Source: Thiomicrorhabdus sp033238645 (GTDB lineage: Bacteria; Pseudomonadota; Gammaproteobacteria; Thiomicrospirales; Thiomicrospiraceae). From it: a DNA stretch of 64,000 nt. The notes under the pieces were generated by a model. That model did no database searches, was not told the DNA's origin, and was given only the letters and a program-made list of their open reading frames with translations. Below are positions 25,766 through 34,287 of the stretch, one piece after another. Within the stretch, counting starts at the first letter, position 1. Each line of letters opens with the position of its first letter. A program made the translations under genes and the position numbers. Where the stretch lies: the NCBI GenBank assembly GCA_033238645.1, contig BQXR01000005.1, positions 1 through 64,000 on the forward strand, read 5' to 3'.

Positions 25766-26092
25766 ATGCAGACAATTCAAAGCAATCAAAGGCAAGCCAA
25801 GACAATGACTCAGAGTGACTCAGCAAGCACCCCCAAAAGCCAATCTCCAGAAGAAAGACAACATCCAAAAGACCCTCTACACGGCCTCTCGCTGAAAACC
25901 ATTGTCACTGAGCTAGAAGAGAATTACGGTTGGGATAAGTTGGCAGAGTTAATTCCAATCAACTGCTTTAAAAGTGATCCCAGCATTAAATCCAGCCTGA
26001 CCTTTCTGCGTAAGACCCCTTGGGCAAGAACCAAAGTAGAAGAACTCTATATAAAATCCAAAGCAAACTGGGGTAGGTACAAAAAATCTTAA
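25766..26092 (+). CDS. VF530 / DUF2132 family protein
   Basis: 108 residues. The conserved block starts DPLHGLSLKTIVTELEENYG and continues through INCFKSDPSIKSSLTFLRKTPWAR, matching the small DNA-binding-fold VF530 family of unknown role. The first 35 residues are a polar Ser/Gln leader; the true start could be the ATG at 25805. No strong ribosome site is visible. Terminator-like hairpin follows at 26108. Confidence 0.85.
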   Translation: MQTIQSNQRQAKTMTQSDSASTPKSQSPEERQHPKDPLHGLSLKTIVTELEENYGWDKLAELIPINCFKSDPSIKSSLTFLRKTPWARTKVEELYIKSKANWGRYKKS

Positions 26093-26107
26093 GTTAAAAA
26101 CTCAGAC

Positions 26108-26134
26108 AAAAAAACGGCATCAAAGCCGTTTTTT
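26108..26134. terminator. Bidirectional terminator
   Basis: AAAAAAACGGC pairs with GCCGTTTTTT around ATCAAA, between the converging VF530-like and cytochrome genes. Confidence 0.9.
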
Positions 26135-26185
26135 GCCACTTTAAAATTGAAAAACTGGAAAACACTCACCTGCTTTAAGTATTAA

Positions 26186-26767
26186 CTACTTAAGCGTAAC
26201 CACATACTCCGCAACCGAAACCATCTCTTCTTCACTCAAGGTTTTTGCCATCGGTTTCATCATAGCCGACATAGGCCCAAGCTGCTCACCCGCCTTATAA
26301 CGCGTTAATTTAGCCACTAAATCTACAGATTTCTGATCATATAACCTTGGGCCAATACCCCCCTCTCCATGTCCTCCATGGCAACCCGCACAGATAGGAA
26401 AGATCTCTTTACCCGTTCGGGTATTTACATTCGTAGTGACCTTATCGGCATTATCAGAGGCTACTGCCACAGCAACCTTAGTAGACTCCTGAATTGCTTC
26501 TACCATTTTGTTTATGTTACTTTCTGGCGTTTCTACAGCAGCAGGCGCACTCATCGCCGCAACAGGCAGTTCCGTTTGTAAGCTCGCTTTCGGCGCAGCA
26601 GTTGCAACAGGCTGCTTAACATCCATCGTATTATTAGCCGAAACCTGTTCAATGGCTTTAGCGCCATCATCACTGTCACCAGAACAACCCGCCATCAAAA
26701 CAGAGAGAGAGCTTAATGCTAAAAAAGAGACTTGTACCAGTGGTCGGCTTTTTAAGATGTTTGCCAT
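26186..26767 (-). CDS. Lipoprotein c-type cytochrome
   Basis: About 193 residues from the ATG at 26767, which has AAGGA seven bases upstream; a GTG 15 codons earlier lacks a ribosome site. Signal peptide with lipobox MAGC, an Ala/Val-rich spacer of about 90 residues, then one class I heme domain with CAGCHGGHGEGG and a likely Met ligand in MSAMMKPMAKTLSEEEM. It would be a membrane-tethered periplasmic electron carrier. Partner oxidase unknown. A C9 motif lies in the upstream region at 26819. Confidence 0.88.
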   Translation of the reverse strand: MANILKSRPLVQVSFLALSSLSVLMAGCSGDSDDGAKAIEQVSANNTMDVKQPVATAAPKASLQTELPVAAMSAPAAVETPESNINKMVEAIQESTKVAVAVASDNADKVTTNVNTRTGKEIFPICAGCHGGHGEGGIGPRLYDQKSVDLVAKLTRYKAGEQLGPMSAMMKPMAKTLSEEEMVSVAEYVVTLK

Positions 26768-26818
26768 TTTTATATCCTTAGAATTGAAAGATTCTTTATT
26801 ACGAATTATCACGAACTA

Positions 26819-26833
26819 CCCCCCCCCTGTCCA
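26819..26833 (+). repeat. C-tract motif copy (C9-TGTCCA)
   Basis: Nine Cs at 26819-26827 followed by TGTCCATTTC, a one-base variant of TGTTCA. It lies about 50 bases upstream of the cytochrome ATG (as a G9 run on its coding strand). Confidence 0.75.
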
Positions 26834-27008
26834 TTTCGCAAAACAGTATTTGAGGTGTGAAGAACAGAGCCATTTAATCACGTTATGAGATGGAGTTGGC
26901 AAAAAAAACCTGTTTGGGTGTTTTTTAGCTTGGAGGGAGTATTAATTCTGTAGCTTGAGATTTAGAGTAATTAATCTTACTCTACTTTTTGTAACTACCC
27001 ATTAAGCA

Positions 27009-27060
27009 TAGAAATCAATCGAGTCTAACCCTTGATCACAATTATTGTGAGACTTGAGTC
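27009..27060. repeat. GAAATCAATCGAGTCT repeat plus small hairpin
   Basis: The string AAATCAATCGAGTCT matches the leader of the repeat at 108-122. It is followed by TTGATCACAATTATTGTGAGAC, in which TCACAAT pairs with ATTGTGA. It lies at the 3' end of the gene at 27042-27476. Confidence 0.5.
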
Positions 27061-27476
27061 GCTAAAGCACCCCTCACAACTTGATGCAGCAATGCAGTGC
27101 TTTCAGGTCGGTGCATCGTACGCATGTGATAACCATCAGCTTTGAGCACAATCACACTACCACTTACCCCTTTATAATGCCTTGCAAAACTTCGGCCATC
27201 TGGAGTACCAAGATCTGCTACGAGAAATTGAACACGATCCTTATATTCACCACGCAGATCCTCTAGTAACTCCATTACCTGCTTTCCATCCAAGCTGTTA
27301 ACATCATAAACCACGACCATTGCAGGTTGCCCCTGACCAATCCGTGTTAAATCAGTAGAAAAAGCACCCCCACCAGGTAGTTGCTTCACTATCAAAACAG
27401 CTGCCGCACTAAAGATGATAATAGAAATCAGCCATTTCGCCCACAACGGGAAGCTTTTCTTTGATTCGGGTGCCAT
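27042..27476 (-). CDS. Membrane-anchored thioredoxin-fold-like protein without active-site cysteines
   Basis: 144 residues. A single N-terminal transmembrane segment (about 13-30, WLISIIIFSAAAVLIV) anchors a domain of about 110 residues that starts PAMVVVYDVNSLDG and contains VQFLVADLGTPDG ... RHYKGVSGSVIVLKADG. The alternation of strands and helices resembles a thioredoxin fold, but the place of CxxC is taken by DVNSLDGK, so no redox role is indicated. Unrecognised family; fold is inference. No operon partner. Confidence 0.6.
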   Translation of the reverse strand: MAPESKKSFPLWAKWLISIIIFSAAAVLIVKQLPGGGAFSTDLTRIGQGQPAMVVVYDVNSLDGKQVMELLEDLRGEYKDRVQFLVADLGTPDGRSFARHYKGVSGSVIVLKADGYHMRTMHRPESTALLHQVVRGALATQVSQ

Positions 27477-27691
27477 AACGTTTTGATGCCTTTTTAAAGT
27501 TGTTGAGTAAAGAATTAGATCAAGAACAAGTATAGGATTTTTTACTAGACGGAAGGAAATAATTATGTCAAATATAGCTATAGAAATACAAACTCGATTG
27601 TTTTAAATAGAATGTTCATCGCTTCAAAGCTTAACAATTTTCAAAAAGACAAAAATAATTGAGTTCGCCCCCCATCGATCATTAAGGCGCA
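27477..27691. other. AT-rich gap with a Shine-Dalgarno-led 13-codon ORF
   Basis: GGAAGGAAATAATT precedes ATG at 27565, and the frame MSNIAIEIQTRLF stops at 27606. It may be the start of a truncated gene or a leader peptide. Nothing else credible is seen in this gap except a C6 run near 27669. Confidence 0.4.
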
Positions 27692-27960
27692 TTACACTGT
27701 TTGGAAATTATAGGGCGAAACATGTAATGATTTTTGTGCCTGCCTTGTTTGCCATAAATCATGTGCATTCTGTAAACGAAGCCAGTGATCTGCGGAGGGT
27801 TTGCCAAAAGCTAATTCAAGACGCACTACCATTTCTGGCGTTACAGAGCCTCTAGCATTAAGAACTTTAGATAAAGTTTTACGGCTTACATCAAGATGTT
27901 TTGCAACATCTGTGACCGTTTTTAACGAGGAAGAGGTGTGCTTAGGGGCCGTTTGAGAAA
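27692..27960 (-). pseudogene. HigA-like antitoxin remnant (5' end missing)
   Basis: The minus-strand frame ending at TAA 27692-27694 reads TVTDVAKHLDVSRKTLSKVL then NARGSVTPEMVVRLELAFGK and DHWLRLQNAHDLWQTRQAQK. This is the helix-turn-helix plus W-x-x-L-Q-x-x-x-D-L end of the HigA / VapI antitoxin family. No ATG, GTG or TTG is available before the domain; the frame runs into the 3' end of hrpA. The N-terminal HPGE-type segment and the HigB toxin are absent. I call it a decayed fragment left after recombination at the hrpA end. Confidence 0.75.
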
Positions 27961-27963
27961 AGA

Positions 27964-30900
27964 CTAAAGTAACTTTATTAACTTCTCTATGCGTTTGATT
28001 GATATGGGTTTAATTGTCTTCATCGGTTGCGCAAACAGTGAAATCCTTAGTTCCTCTATCAACCATCTAATCTCAATAACATCCGCTCTATCGCTATAAG
28101 CACTATCCACTGACAAAAACTCATAATCCTTCAACACAGGTTGTATCTGTCTAATGGCTAACTGATCTTTACTTGGATCTTGATCAAGTTTTTCTAAACG
28201 CGTTTCAAGTCCTTTTAGATAGCGTGATAGCTGTTTAAACCAGAGTTCAGGTGTAAGCCTGACAAAGTCTTTTGATATTAGACCATCTAGCTGCTGTTGA
28301 ATATCGGAGACTGACGCTAGCCAACGTGGGTTGACCTTGCCTCTTACTCGCTTAGCAACGTTCTGATGTAGGGTAAAAATCTCATTAACCTGTTTAGAGA
28401 TGGCTTGCGCAGTCTCTATCCACTGTAAACGAACCAATGCTAGTGTCTCTTCAAACTGGATTTGCTGACGAATCAACTCTGGTTGTGGAATGAGCTGATT
28501 CAATGCTCGGTCAATCACTTGGCTGGTGAGATCCTGACAGGTGCCATAGGGTGCATAACAGAGACAGGCTTTCTGTAGCGGTAGCTTTTTCTGTAGGTAC
28601 TTCAATTTGTCTTGCAGGCCTAATCTAATCAGTGCCAAAACGGCTTTAGCATGACAGTCCGTCGCAGATTCTTGATCGCCATTTAGCTCTAAGACAATCT
28701 GCTCACCCTTTTGATGTAGTGCTGGATAAGCGACCATCTCAACACCGTGACTTTTGATCTTTTGTGAGTCTGCTAGATCACCAAAGTCCCAAGCAGACAC
28801 GACCTTTTCACTGACTTTTTTCTTAGATTGATGCTGCTGAATTTTGGCATCGACTAGATGTTGATATTGAGATTTAAGCTCATCCAGATCACTACCTTCG
28901 GCAATCTGTTTGCCCTTTTCATCTTGCAGGATAAAGAAAGGCATCAGGTGTTCAGGCAGCTCTATCTCGGTAAAGTTTTGCGCAGAGACTTTCTGATTGG
29001 CACGTCTATTGAGCGCCCAGATCAACTGATTTATATAAGACTCTTTTCTGCCAGCCGATGACTTTTGCGCAGATATTTCTGTCAGCGCAAGATCGGCATA
29101 CTGTGGTGCAGGGATAAACTGCTTTCTAAGTAGCTTAGGTAAGGACTTGATATAGAAGGTAGTTTTTTCTTTTAACAGGCCTGGCGTTAACCACTCAAAG
29201 TCTGCAGTCTTAACTAAATTCAAACTAGAAAGTGGTAGGTGATAAATTAGACCATCACACTTCTTTCCAGGCTCAAAATGGTAGTCGACACTAAAATTCA
29301 GTTGATTGGTCAACTGTACTTGATCTGGGAAATCATTCAACAGAGAAGCATTGGCCTGCTGCTTCATCAAATCGTCTTCCGTTAGGAATAGCGCTTCTAG
29401 TTTCTCAGGAGATACCTGCTCCATCTTCTTAACCCACTTCTCAAAAGCGGGTTTACTATAGATCGTTTTGGGTAGGCGTTCATCATAAAACTGGTAGAGC
29501 ACCTCATCATCAACCAAGAAGTCTGGACGACGTAATTTGTGCTCTAACTTCTCGATCTTCTGAACGAGCTTCTGGTTATGCACAAAAAACTTCACCTTAG
29601 AAAATAGCTCACCTTCTACTAAGCCATGACGGATAAAAATCTTATGCGACTCTACTGGATTAATCGGTCCGTAATTACAGTGGCGGCGACTGACTATTGG
29701 CAGACCATATAGGGTAATTGACTCATAACCCCCTACTTGACCATTTTTCTTCTGCCAGTGTGGATCACTATAACTGTGCTTAATAAGATGTTTGGCAATG
29801 CCCTCTACCCAACTGATATCAATCGCAGCATTATTGCGTGCATAGAGTTTGGTAGTCTCAACCAACTCCCCCGCCAACATCCATTTAGGTTTACGTTTAA
29901 ACAGGGTTGAACTTGGGTGTATGAATAGCTTAGTACCACGCGCGCCCATATAGGATTTGTCATCATCACGTAAAGCAACATTACCAAGTAAACCCGCCAG
30001 CAGAGATTTATGCACGGCAACACTATGTAGGTCACTTAAATGCTCTTTGACCTCATCACTCTCAATGCCTTGCTTATTGATATTTCTCACCTCTTCATAG
30101 AGGTGCAACGTACCTACTCTCATGCCGATTCGCTTTAGACTCTGCTCAAGCTGCATGGTTAACTCATGCCACTCTTTCATTCGCATATAGGAGAGGAAGT
30201 TAGTCTTACAGAGCTTACGCAATTTGTTTTGCGTTAAGTGATGGCGCTTATCTTCATAAAATCGCCAAAGGTTCAAGAAGAATAGAAAGTCAGAGCGTTC
30301 ATCTACAAAGTCTTTATGTTTAATTCTCGCTGCTTGCATGGTTGTTTGATTGATATCACGCGGGTCTTGGATACTCAAGGCAGATGCAATAATAATGACC
30401 TCAGCTAAAACTCCATTCTTTTCCGCTTCAATGACCATCTTAGCGACACTCGGATCAATCGGCAGTTTGGCAATCTGGCGGCCTTCTGGGGTTAAGCGAC
30501 GTTGCTCATCTAAAGCACCTAGTTCATGCAGTTGGCGAAAACCATCATTAATCGATTTATCAGCAGGTGCCTCTATAAACGGGAAGTGTTTTACATCACC
30601 CAATCTAAGATTGGCCATGGTCAAAATAACCGATGACAGAGAGGTTCGATGGATTTCAGGATCGGTAAACTCAGGGCGTGCGCTAAAGCTTTCCTCATCA
30701 TATAGGCGAATACAGATACCTTCACTGACACGACCACAACGGCCTTTACGCTGATTGGCAGAGGCTTGAGAGATTTTCTCTATCGGTAGACGTTGTACTT
30801 TATTTCGCACACTATAACGACTGATTCTGACCTGACCTGGATCAATGACATACTTAATACCAGGTATCGTCAAAGAGGTTTCCGCGACGTTAGTACTTAA

Positions 30901-31962
30901 AATAATGCGGCGTTTCTGTGAGGTTTTGAAAACTTTCTGCTGATCGGTCATTGAAAGACGAGCATAAAGAGGCACAATTTCAGTATTTTTTAAATTACGT
31001 TTACGCAGCAATTCAGCGGTCTCTTTAATATCTCGCTCACCGACCTGAAAGACCAGAACATCACCAAAAGGATCTTCATGCGATAACTCGTCTATCGCAT
31101 CGGCAATACCCATAGTCATGTCTTGCTCTATCTCATTACCCGCATCATCTTCATAAGCTGCTAATGGGCTATAACGTAGTTCAACGGGAAAGGTACGGCC
31201 AGAGACCTCTACAACTGGTGGCCGTTGGCCATTAATCGTAAAATGATCAGCAAATCGTTGGGTATCAATCGTTGCTGAGGTAATAATGACTTTTAAGTCT
31301 GGGCGCTTAGGCAGTAGTTGTTTAAGAATACCCAGTAAGAAATCGATATTGATACTACGTTCATGCGCCTCATCAATAATGATGGTGTCGTACTGACTTA
31401 AGAAACGGTCATTTTGCACCTCTGCTAACAGAATCCCATCAGTCATGACCTTAATCAAACTGTGCTGTTTAACCATATCGAGAAAACGAACCTGATAACC
31501 GACTAGCTCACCCAATGAAGAGCCTAGCTCCTCGGCAATACGCTCGGAGACACTACGCGCGGCAAGTCGTCTTGGCTGGGTACAACCGATTCTTCCCCGA
31601 ACCCCTTGCCCAGCTTCTAAACATATTTTAGGAATTTGTGTGGTTTTACCTGAACCCGTCTCCCCTGCAATAACCACTACTTGATTATCTCGTATCAGCT
31701 GAACCAGCTCGTCCTTCTTGGCGGCAACTGGTAGAGACTCATCGTACTTTATCGCTGGTACAGTCAGCTTTCTAGAGACAACCGTCTCAATAGAGCGCTG
31801 CATTTTCTCTGCCCATTTAATCCAAGCAAAATCTGACTCTGTTAGCGTTTTGAAATCGAGTTTATTTAATGACTGTTGTAGATGAAAGCGGTCTTTGACT
31901 AAACACACGTCAAACAATACTAGTAAATTATTTTTATGGGTAGGAAACGAAATGGGCTTCAT
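27964..31962 (-). CDS. hrpA: ATP-dependent RNA helicase HrpA
   Basis: DEAH-box RNA helicase of 1332 residues, close to the usual 1,300. In order: Walker A GETGSGKT (100-107), DEAH (197-200), SAT motif (TSATID near 229), the helicase C motif with TNVAETSLTIPG, and QRKGRCGR near 405. The C-terminal half holds the ratchet, OB-fold and DUF3418-type regions. Linked in E. coli to rescue of stalled or collided ribosomes. The ATG at 31962 lacks a strong ribosome site but gives the expected N-terminal length. Its 3' end abuts the HigA remnant. Confidence 0.95.
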   Translation of the reverse strand: MKPISFPTHKNNLLVLFDVCLVKDRFHLQQSLNKLDFKTLTESDFAWIKWAEKMQRSIETVVSRKLTVPAIKYDESLPVAAKKDELVQLIRDNQVVVIAGETGSGKTTQIPKICLEAGQGVRGRIGCTQPRRLAARSVSERIAEELGSSLGELVGYQVRFLDMVKQHSLIKVMTDGILLAEVQNDRFLSQYDTIIIDEAHERSINIDFLLGILKQLLPKRPDLKVIITSATIDTQRFADHFTINGQRPPVVEVSGRTFPVELRYSPLAAYEDDAGNEIEQDMTMGIADAIDELSHEDPFGDVLVFQVGERDIKETAELLRKRNLKNTEIVPLYARLSMTDQQKVFKTSQKRRIILSTNVAETSLTIPGIKYVIDPGQVRISRYSVRNKVQRLPIEKISQASANQRKGRCGRVSEGICIRLYDEESFSARPEFTDPEIHRTSLSSVILTMANLRLGDVKHFPFIEAPADKSINDGFRQLHELGALDEQRRLTPEGRQIAKLPIDPSVAKMVIEAEKNGVLAEVIIIASALSIQDPRDINQTTMQAARIKHKDFVDERSDFLFFLNLWRFYEDKRHHLTQNKLRKLCKTNFLSYMRMKEWHELTMQLEQSLKRIGMRVGTLHLYEEVRNINKQGIESDEVKEHLSDLHSVAVHKSLLAGLLGNVALRDDDKSYMGARGTKLFIHPSSTLFKRKPKWMLAGELVETTKLYARNNAAIDISWVEGIAKHLIKHSYSDPHWQKKNGQVGGYESITLYGLPIVSRRHCNYGPINPVESHKIFIRHGLVEGELFSKVKFFVHNQKLVQKIEKLEHKLRRPDFLVDDEVLYQFYDERLPKTIYSKPAFEKWVKKMEQVSPEKLEALFLTEDDLMKQQANASLLNDFPDQVQLTNQLNFSVDYHFEPGKKCDGLIYHLPLSSLNLVKTADFEWLTPGLLKEKTTFYIKSLPKLLRKQFIPAPQYADLALTEISAQKSSAGRKESYINQLIWALNRRANQKVSAQNFTEIELPEHLMPFFILQDEKGKQIAEGSDLDELKSQYQHLVDAKIQQHQSKKKVSEKVVSAWDFGDLADSQKIKSHGVEMVAYPALHQKGEQIVLELNGDQESATDCHAKAVLALIRLGLQDKLKYLQKKLPLQKACLCYAPYGTCQDLTSQVIDRALNQLIPQPELIRQQIQFEETLALVRLQWIETAQAISKQVNEIFTLHQNVAKRVRGKVNPRWLASVSDIQQQLDGLISKDFVRLTPELWFKQLSRYLKGLETRLEKLDQDPSKDQLAIRQIQPVLKDYEFLSVDSAYSDRADVIEIRWLIEELRISLFAQPMKTIKPISIKRIEKLIKLL

Positions 31963-32066
31963 AGTTGACGGGGTAACTTTATATAAGGATAATGATTCGA
32001 TAATATTACTACTATTTACTTATAACTGCATAAGCAAGATTTATGAAAATCTATAAATAAATACAT

Positions 32067-32121
32067 TGAGACCTTTGCATGAGCCATTTTTATTCGTTTA
32101 TGGTCTCGTGCAAGGGTCTCA
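32067..32121. repeat. 55-bp imperfect inverted repeat upstream of the persulfide dioxygenase gene
   Basis: TGAGACC-TTTGCA-TGAGCCA is mirrored by TGG-TCTCG-TGCAA-GGGTCTCA, with a 14-base AT-rich loop. TGAGACC/GGTCTCA and TTGCA/TGCAA pair exactly. It could be a leader hairpin or a relic of a small transposon-like element whose ends begin GAGACCTTTGCA. Confidence 0.65.
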
Positions 32122-32153
32122 TATTATAGCAAACAAACCATAGGGCACTTAAT

Positions 32154-32843
32154 ATGAAAATTCGTCAACTATTTGATTATGACACATGGACTTACTCATA
32201 TTTAATATGGGATGAAAGCACTAAAGAAGCAGCCATTATTGATGCAGTTTTAGAGCAAGTTGATCGTGACCTTAAGCAGATTCGAGAACTAGGTTTAACG
32301 CTTAAATACTGCTTTGAAACCCATATCCATGCAGATCATATTACGGGTGCTGGGCTTTTGCGTGATGCAACCAATGCACAAGTGGTGGTTCATGAAAACT
32401 CAGAGTCCAAGTGTGCAGACATCCTAACGAAAGAAGATGATGCCTATTCACTAGGCATGCAAAAGATTAAAATACTCCACACACCAGGTCATACCAATAC
32501 TGATATTAGCTATCTAATTGAGGGAGTAGTATTTACGGGAGATACGCTATTTGTACGTGACTGTGGACGTACAGATTTTCAACTGGGTAGTAATGAGAGT
32601 ATGTACCACTCTATCACCCACAAACTGTTTGCCTTACCTGATGACACCATTGTTTACCCCGCGCACGACTACAAAGGATTTACGCAATCAACTATTGGTG
32701 AAGAGAAACGCTTCAATAGCCGTATCGGTAATGGCCAATCTTTAGAAGCCTTTTCTGAGATTATGGATGATTTAAACCTACCAGATCCAAAGCGTTTGAC
32801 CGTTTCAGTACCCAGCAATATGCAGTGTGGCAAAATAAAATAG
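32154..32843 (+). CDS. Persulfide dioxygenase (ETHE1-like metallo-beta-lactamase fold)
   Basis: 229 residues, probably cytoplasmic. The MBL metal motif THIHADH lies at 56-62, and PGHTNTDISY, TGDTLFVRDCGRTDFQLGS and YPAHDYKG follow. The CGRTDFQ ... S and HDYKG segments are the ETHE1 signature, which binds a single iron and oxidises glutathione persulfide to sulfite. This fits a sulfur-oxidising host. Monocistronic: a long inverted repeat precedes it and a perfect 40-bp palindromic terminator follows. The start ATG is preceded by GGGCACTTAAT. Confidence 0.9.
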   Translation: MKIRQLFDYDTWTYSYLIWDESTKEAAIIDAVLEQVDRDLKQIRELGLTLKYCFETHIHADHITGAGLLRDATNAQVVVHENSESKCADILTKEDDAYSLGMQKIKILHTPGHTNTDISYLIEGVVFTGDTLFVRDCGRTDFQLGSNESMYHSITHKLFALPDDTIVYPAHDYKGFTQSTIGEEKRFNSRIGNGQSLEAFSEIMDDLNLPDPKRLTVSVPSNMQCGKIK

Positions 32844-32861
32844 TCAACGGACAAAAATTAC

Positions 32862-32901
32862 AGCCAATAAAAAAGCCTCAATTGAGGCTTTTTTATTGGC
32901 T
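32862..32901. terminator. Perfect 40-bp palindromic terminator
   Basis: Bases 32862-32901 are an exact palindrome (arms of 20 starting AGCCAATAAAAAAGCCTCAA) with GAGGC and T-runs on both strands. It separates the converging persulfide dioxygenase and slyD genes. Confidence 0.93.
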
Positions 32902-32950
32902 ATAACTTAATCTCACTGAAATATTATCAAATCAGATTATCTCTAAATGA

Positions 32951-33376
32951 TTAATGAACTTCTAGTACTTCAATTTTGTAGTCCAGTGTTTGATCTGCCA
33001 GCGGATGGTTTCCATCTAAGTAAACCTTATCTTCACTCACTTCAATAATACGGAAAACAATCGTCTCTCCATCAGGATCTTCAGTTTCTACGGTTGAACC
33101 CACTTCGATCTCAACATCATCATCAAAGTTCTCAGGCCCTGCAAAAACCACTAACTCTTCATTAGTAACACCGTAAGCTTTCTCTGGTTCAATGGTCGCC
33201 TTGGCTTCAAAACCAGGCTCTTCACCATCCATTAACGCCTCAAGCCCTTCAATAATTTCACCTTCGCCTTGAATATAGATAATAGGCTCTTCACCAAAGG
33301 TAGAATCGATTACTTCGCCACTCTCATCACGTAGCTCATAGTGGAATGTTACACGACTGCCTTTTTTAATTCTCAT
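32951..33376 (-). CDS. slyD: FKBP-type peptidyl-prolyl isomerase, SlyD-like
   Basis: 141 residues. The FKBP halves (MRIKKGSRVTFHYELRDESG ... IQGEGEIIEGLEALMDG and EVSEDKVYLDGNHPLADQTL) flank an inserted chaperone flap (EPEKAYGVTNEELVVF). This is the SlyD arrangement, but the His/Cys-rich metal tail of the E. coli protein is missing: the chain ends at IEVLEVH. It is strongly acidic. A second FKBP (fkpB) is at 21158. Divergent from dnaQ. Confidence 0.88.
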   Translation of the reverse strand: MRIKKGSRVTFHYELRDESGEVIDSTFGEEPIIYIQGEGEIIEGLEALMDGEEPGFEAKATIEPEKAYGVTNEELVVFAGPENFDDDVEIEVGSTVETEDPDGETIVFRIIEVSEDKVYLDGNHPLADQTLDYKIEVLEVH

Positions 33377-33455
33377 AAGTTACCCTTTAATCAAGATTTT
33401 GAAATGTATTTGCTTTAAAATAATTGCTCACTATTTTACCGTAAAGAGAGCTGTA

Positions 33456-34160
33456 ATGCGTCAGATTCTATTAGATACTGAAACCACTGGTTTTGACCCA
33501 CACAAGGGTGACAGAATTATCGAGATTGGTGCGGTCGAACTGATTAAACGCCGCCTGACAAATCACAACTATCATCAGTATGTTTTTCCTGAGCGCTCTG
33601 TCCCGCAAGAAGCAATTGCAGTTCACGGTATTACCGATGACTACCTAAAAGATAAACCGATCTTTGCAAAAGTTGCAGATGACTTTATGGAATATGTGCA
33701 AGGTGCAGAGTTAATTATTCATAACGCACCCTTCGATGTTGGCTTCATTAACAATGAGCTAGCCCTCTTGCCTAATAATAAGTGGGGCAAAATTGAAGAT
33801 CACTGTACCATTACTGACTCACTTAAAATGGCGCGCAAAACATATCCAGGGCAGAGAAACTCTCTTGATGCGTTGTGTAAACGTCTTGGCATAGATAACT
33901 CAAACCGAACCCTTCATGGCGCACTACTCGATTCTGAGATTTTGGCCGATGTTTACCTAACCATGACGGGCGGGCAAACGGCTCTGTTTGCGAGTAGTAA
34001 TGCAGAAGGGTCAGACAGTGAAGATAATAGAGTACAACGCGTCAGCGTGGAGCAGCGTGCTCCATTGAAAGTGTTAATGGCAAATGATGCTGAATTAACA
34101 AAGCATGCGGGTAAGCTAGAAGAGATTTCGGAAAAGTCTGGGGAAACGATTAGCTGGTAA
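33456..34160 (+). CDS. dnaQ: DNA polymerase III epsilon subunit (proofreading exonuclease)
   Basis: 3'-5' exonuclease of the replicative polymerase. About 234 residues from ATG 33456, which gives the family start MRQILLDTETTG; upstream in-frame codons add an atypical leader. ExoI has Asp7 and Glu9, ExoII is HNAPFDVGFINNE, and ExoIII is HGALLDSEILADVY. The C-terminal 45 residues would contact the alpha subunit. In E. coli dnaQ and rnhA are divergent; here they converge. Confidence 0.95.
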   Translation: MRQILLDTETTGFDPHKGDRIIEIGAVELIKRRLTNHNYHQYVFPERSVPQEAIAVHGITDDYLKDKPIFAKVADDFMEYVQGAELIIHNAPFDVGFINNELALLPNNKWGKIEDHCTITDSLKMARKTYPGQRNSLDALCKRLGIDNSNRTLHGALLDSEILADVYLTMTGGQTALFASSNAEGSDSEDNRVQRVSVEQRAPLKVLMANDAELTKHAGKLEEISEKSGETISW

Positions 34161-34183
34161 TAAGAGTAGCAATAATCGGGAAT

Positions 34184-34212
34184 CCCCCCCCTGTTCAAAA
34201 TATTGAGCAGGC
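34184..34212 (+). repeat. C-tract motif copy with palindrome (C8-TGTTCAA-AATA-TTGAGCAGG)
   Basis: Eight Cs at 34184-34191 lead into CCTGTTCAA, which pairs with TTGAGCAGG (34203-34211) with one G-T mismatch. It lies between the converging dnaQ and rnhA genes. Further hairpins, such as CTAAACA/TGTTTAG near 34225-34250, follow in the same gap. Confidence 0.8.
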
Positions 34213-34287
34213 TTTCTCGGCCATTCTAAACAACCATTTATAGCTGTTTAGACCTGTTTTGAGGTCTCGGCCTCTAAGTTAACCGTT

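Noticed and set aside
32951..33376. Metal-chaperone role for the SlyD-like protein
   Set aside because: The His/Cys-rich C-terminal tail needed for nickel binding is absent.
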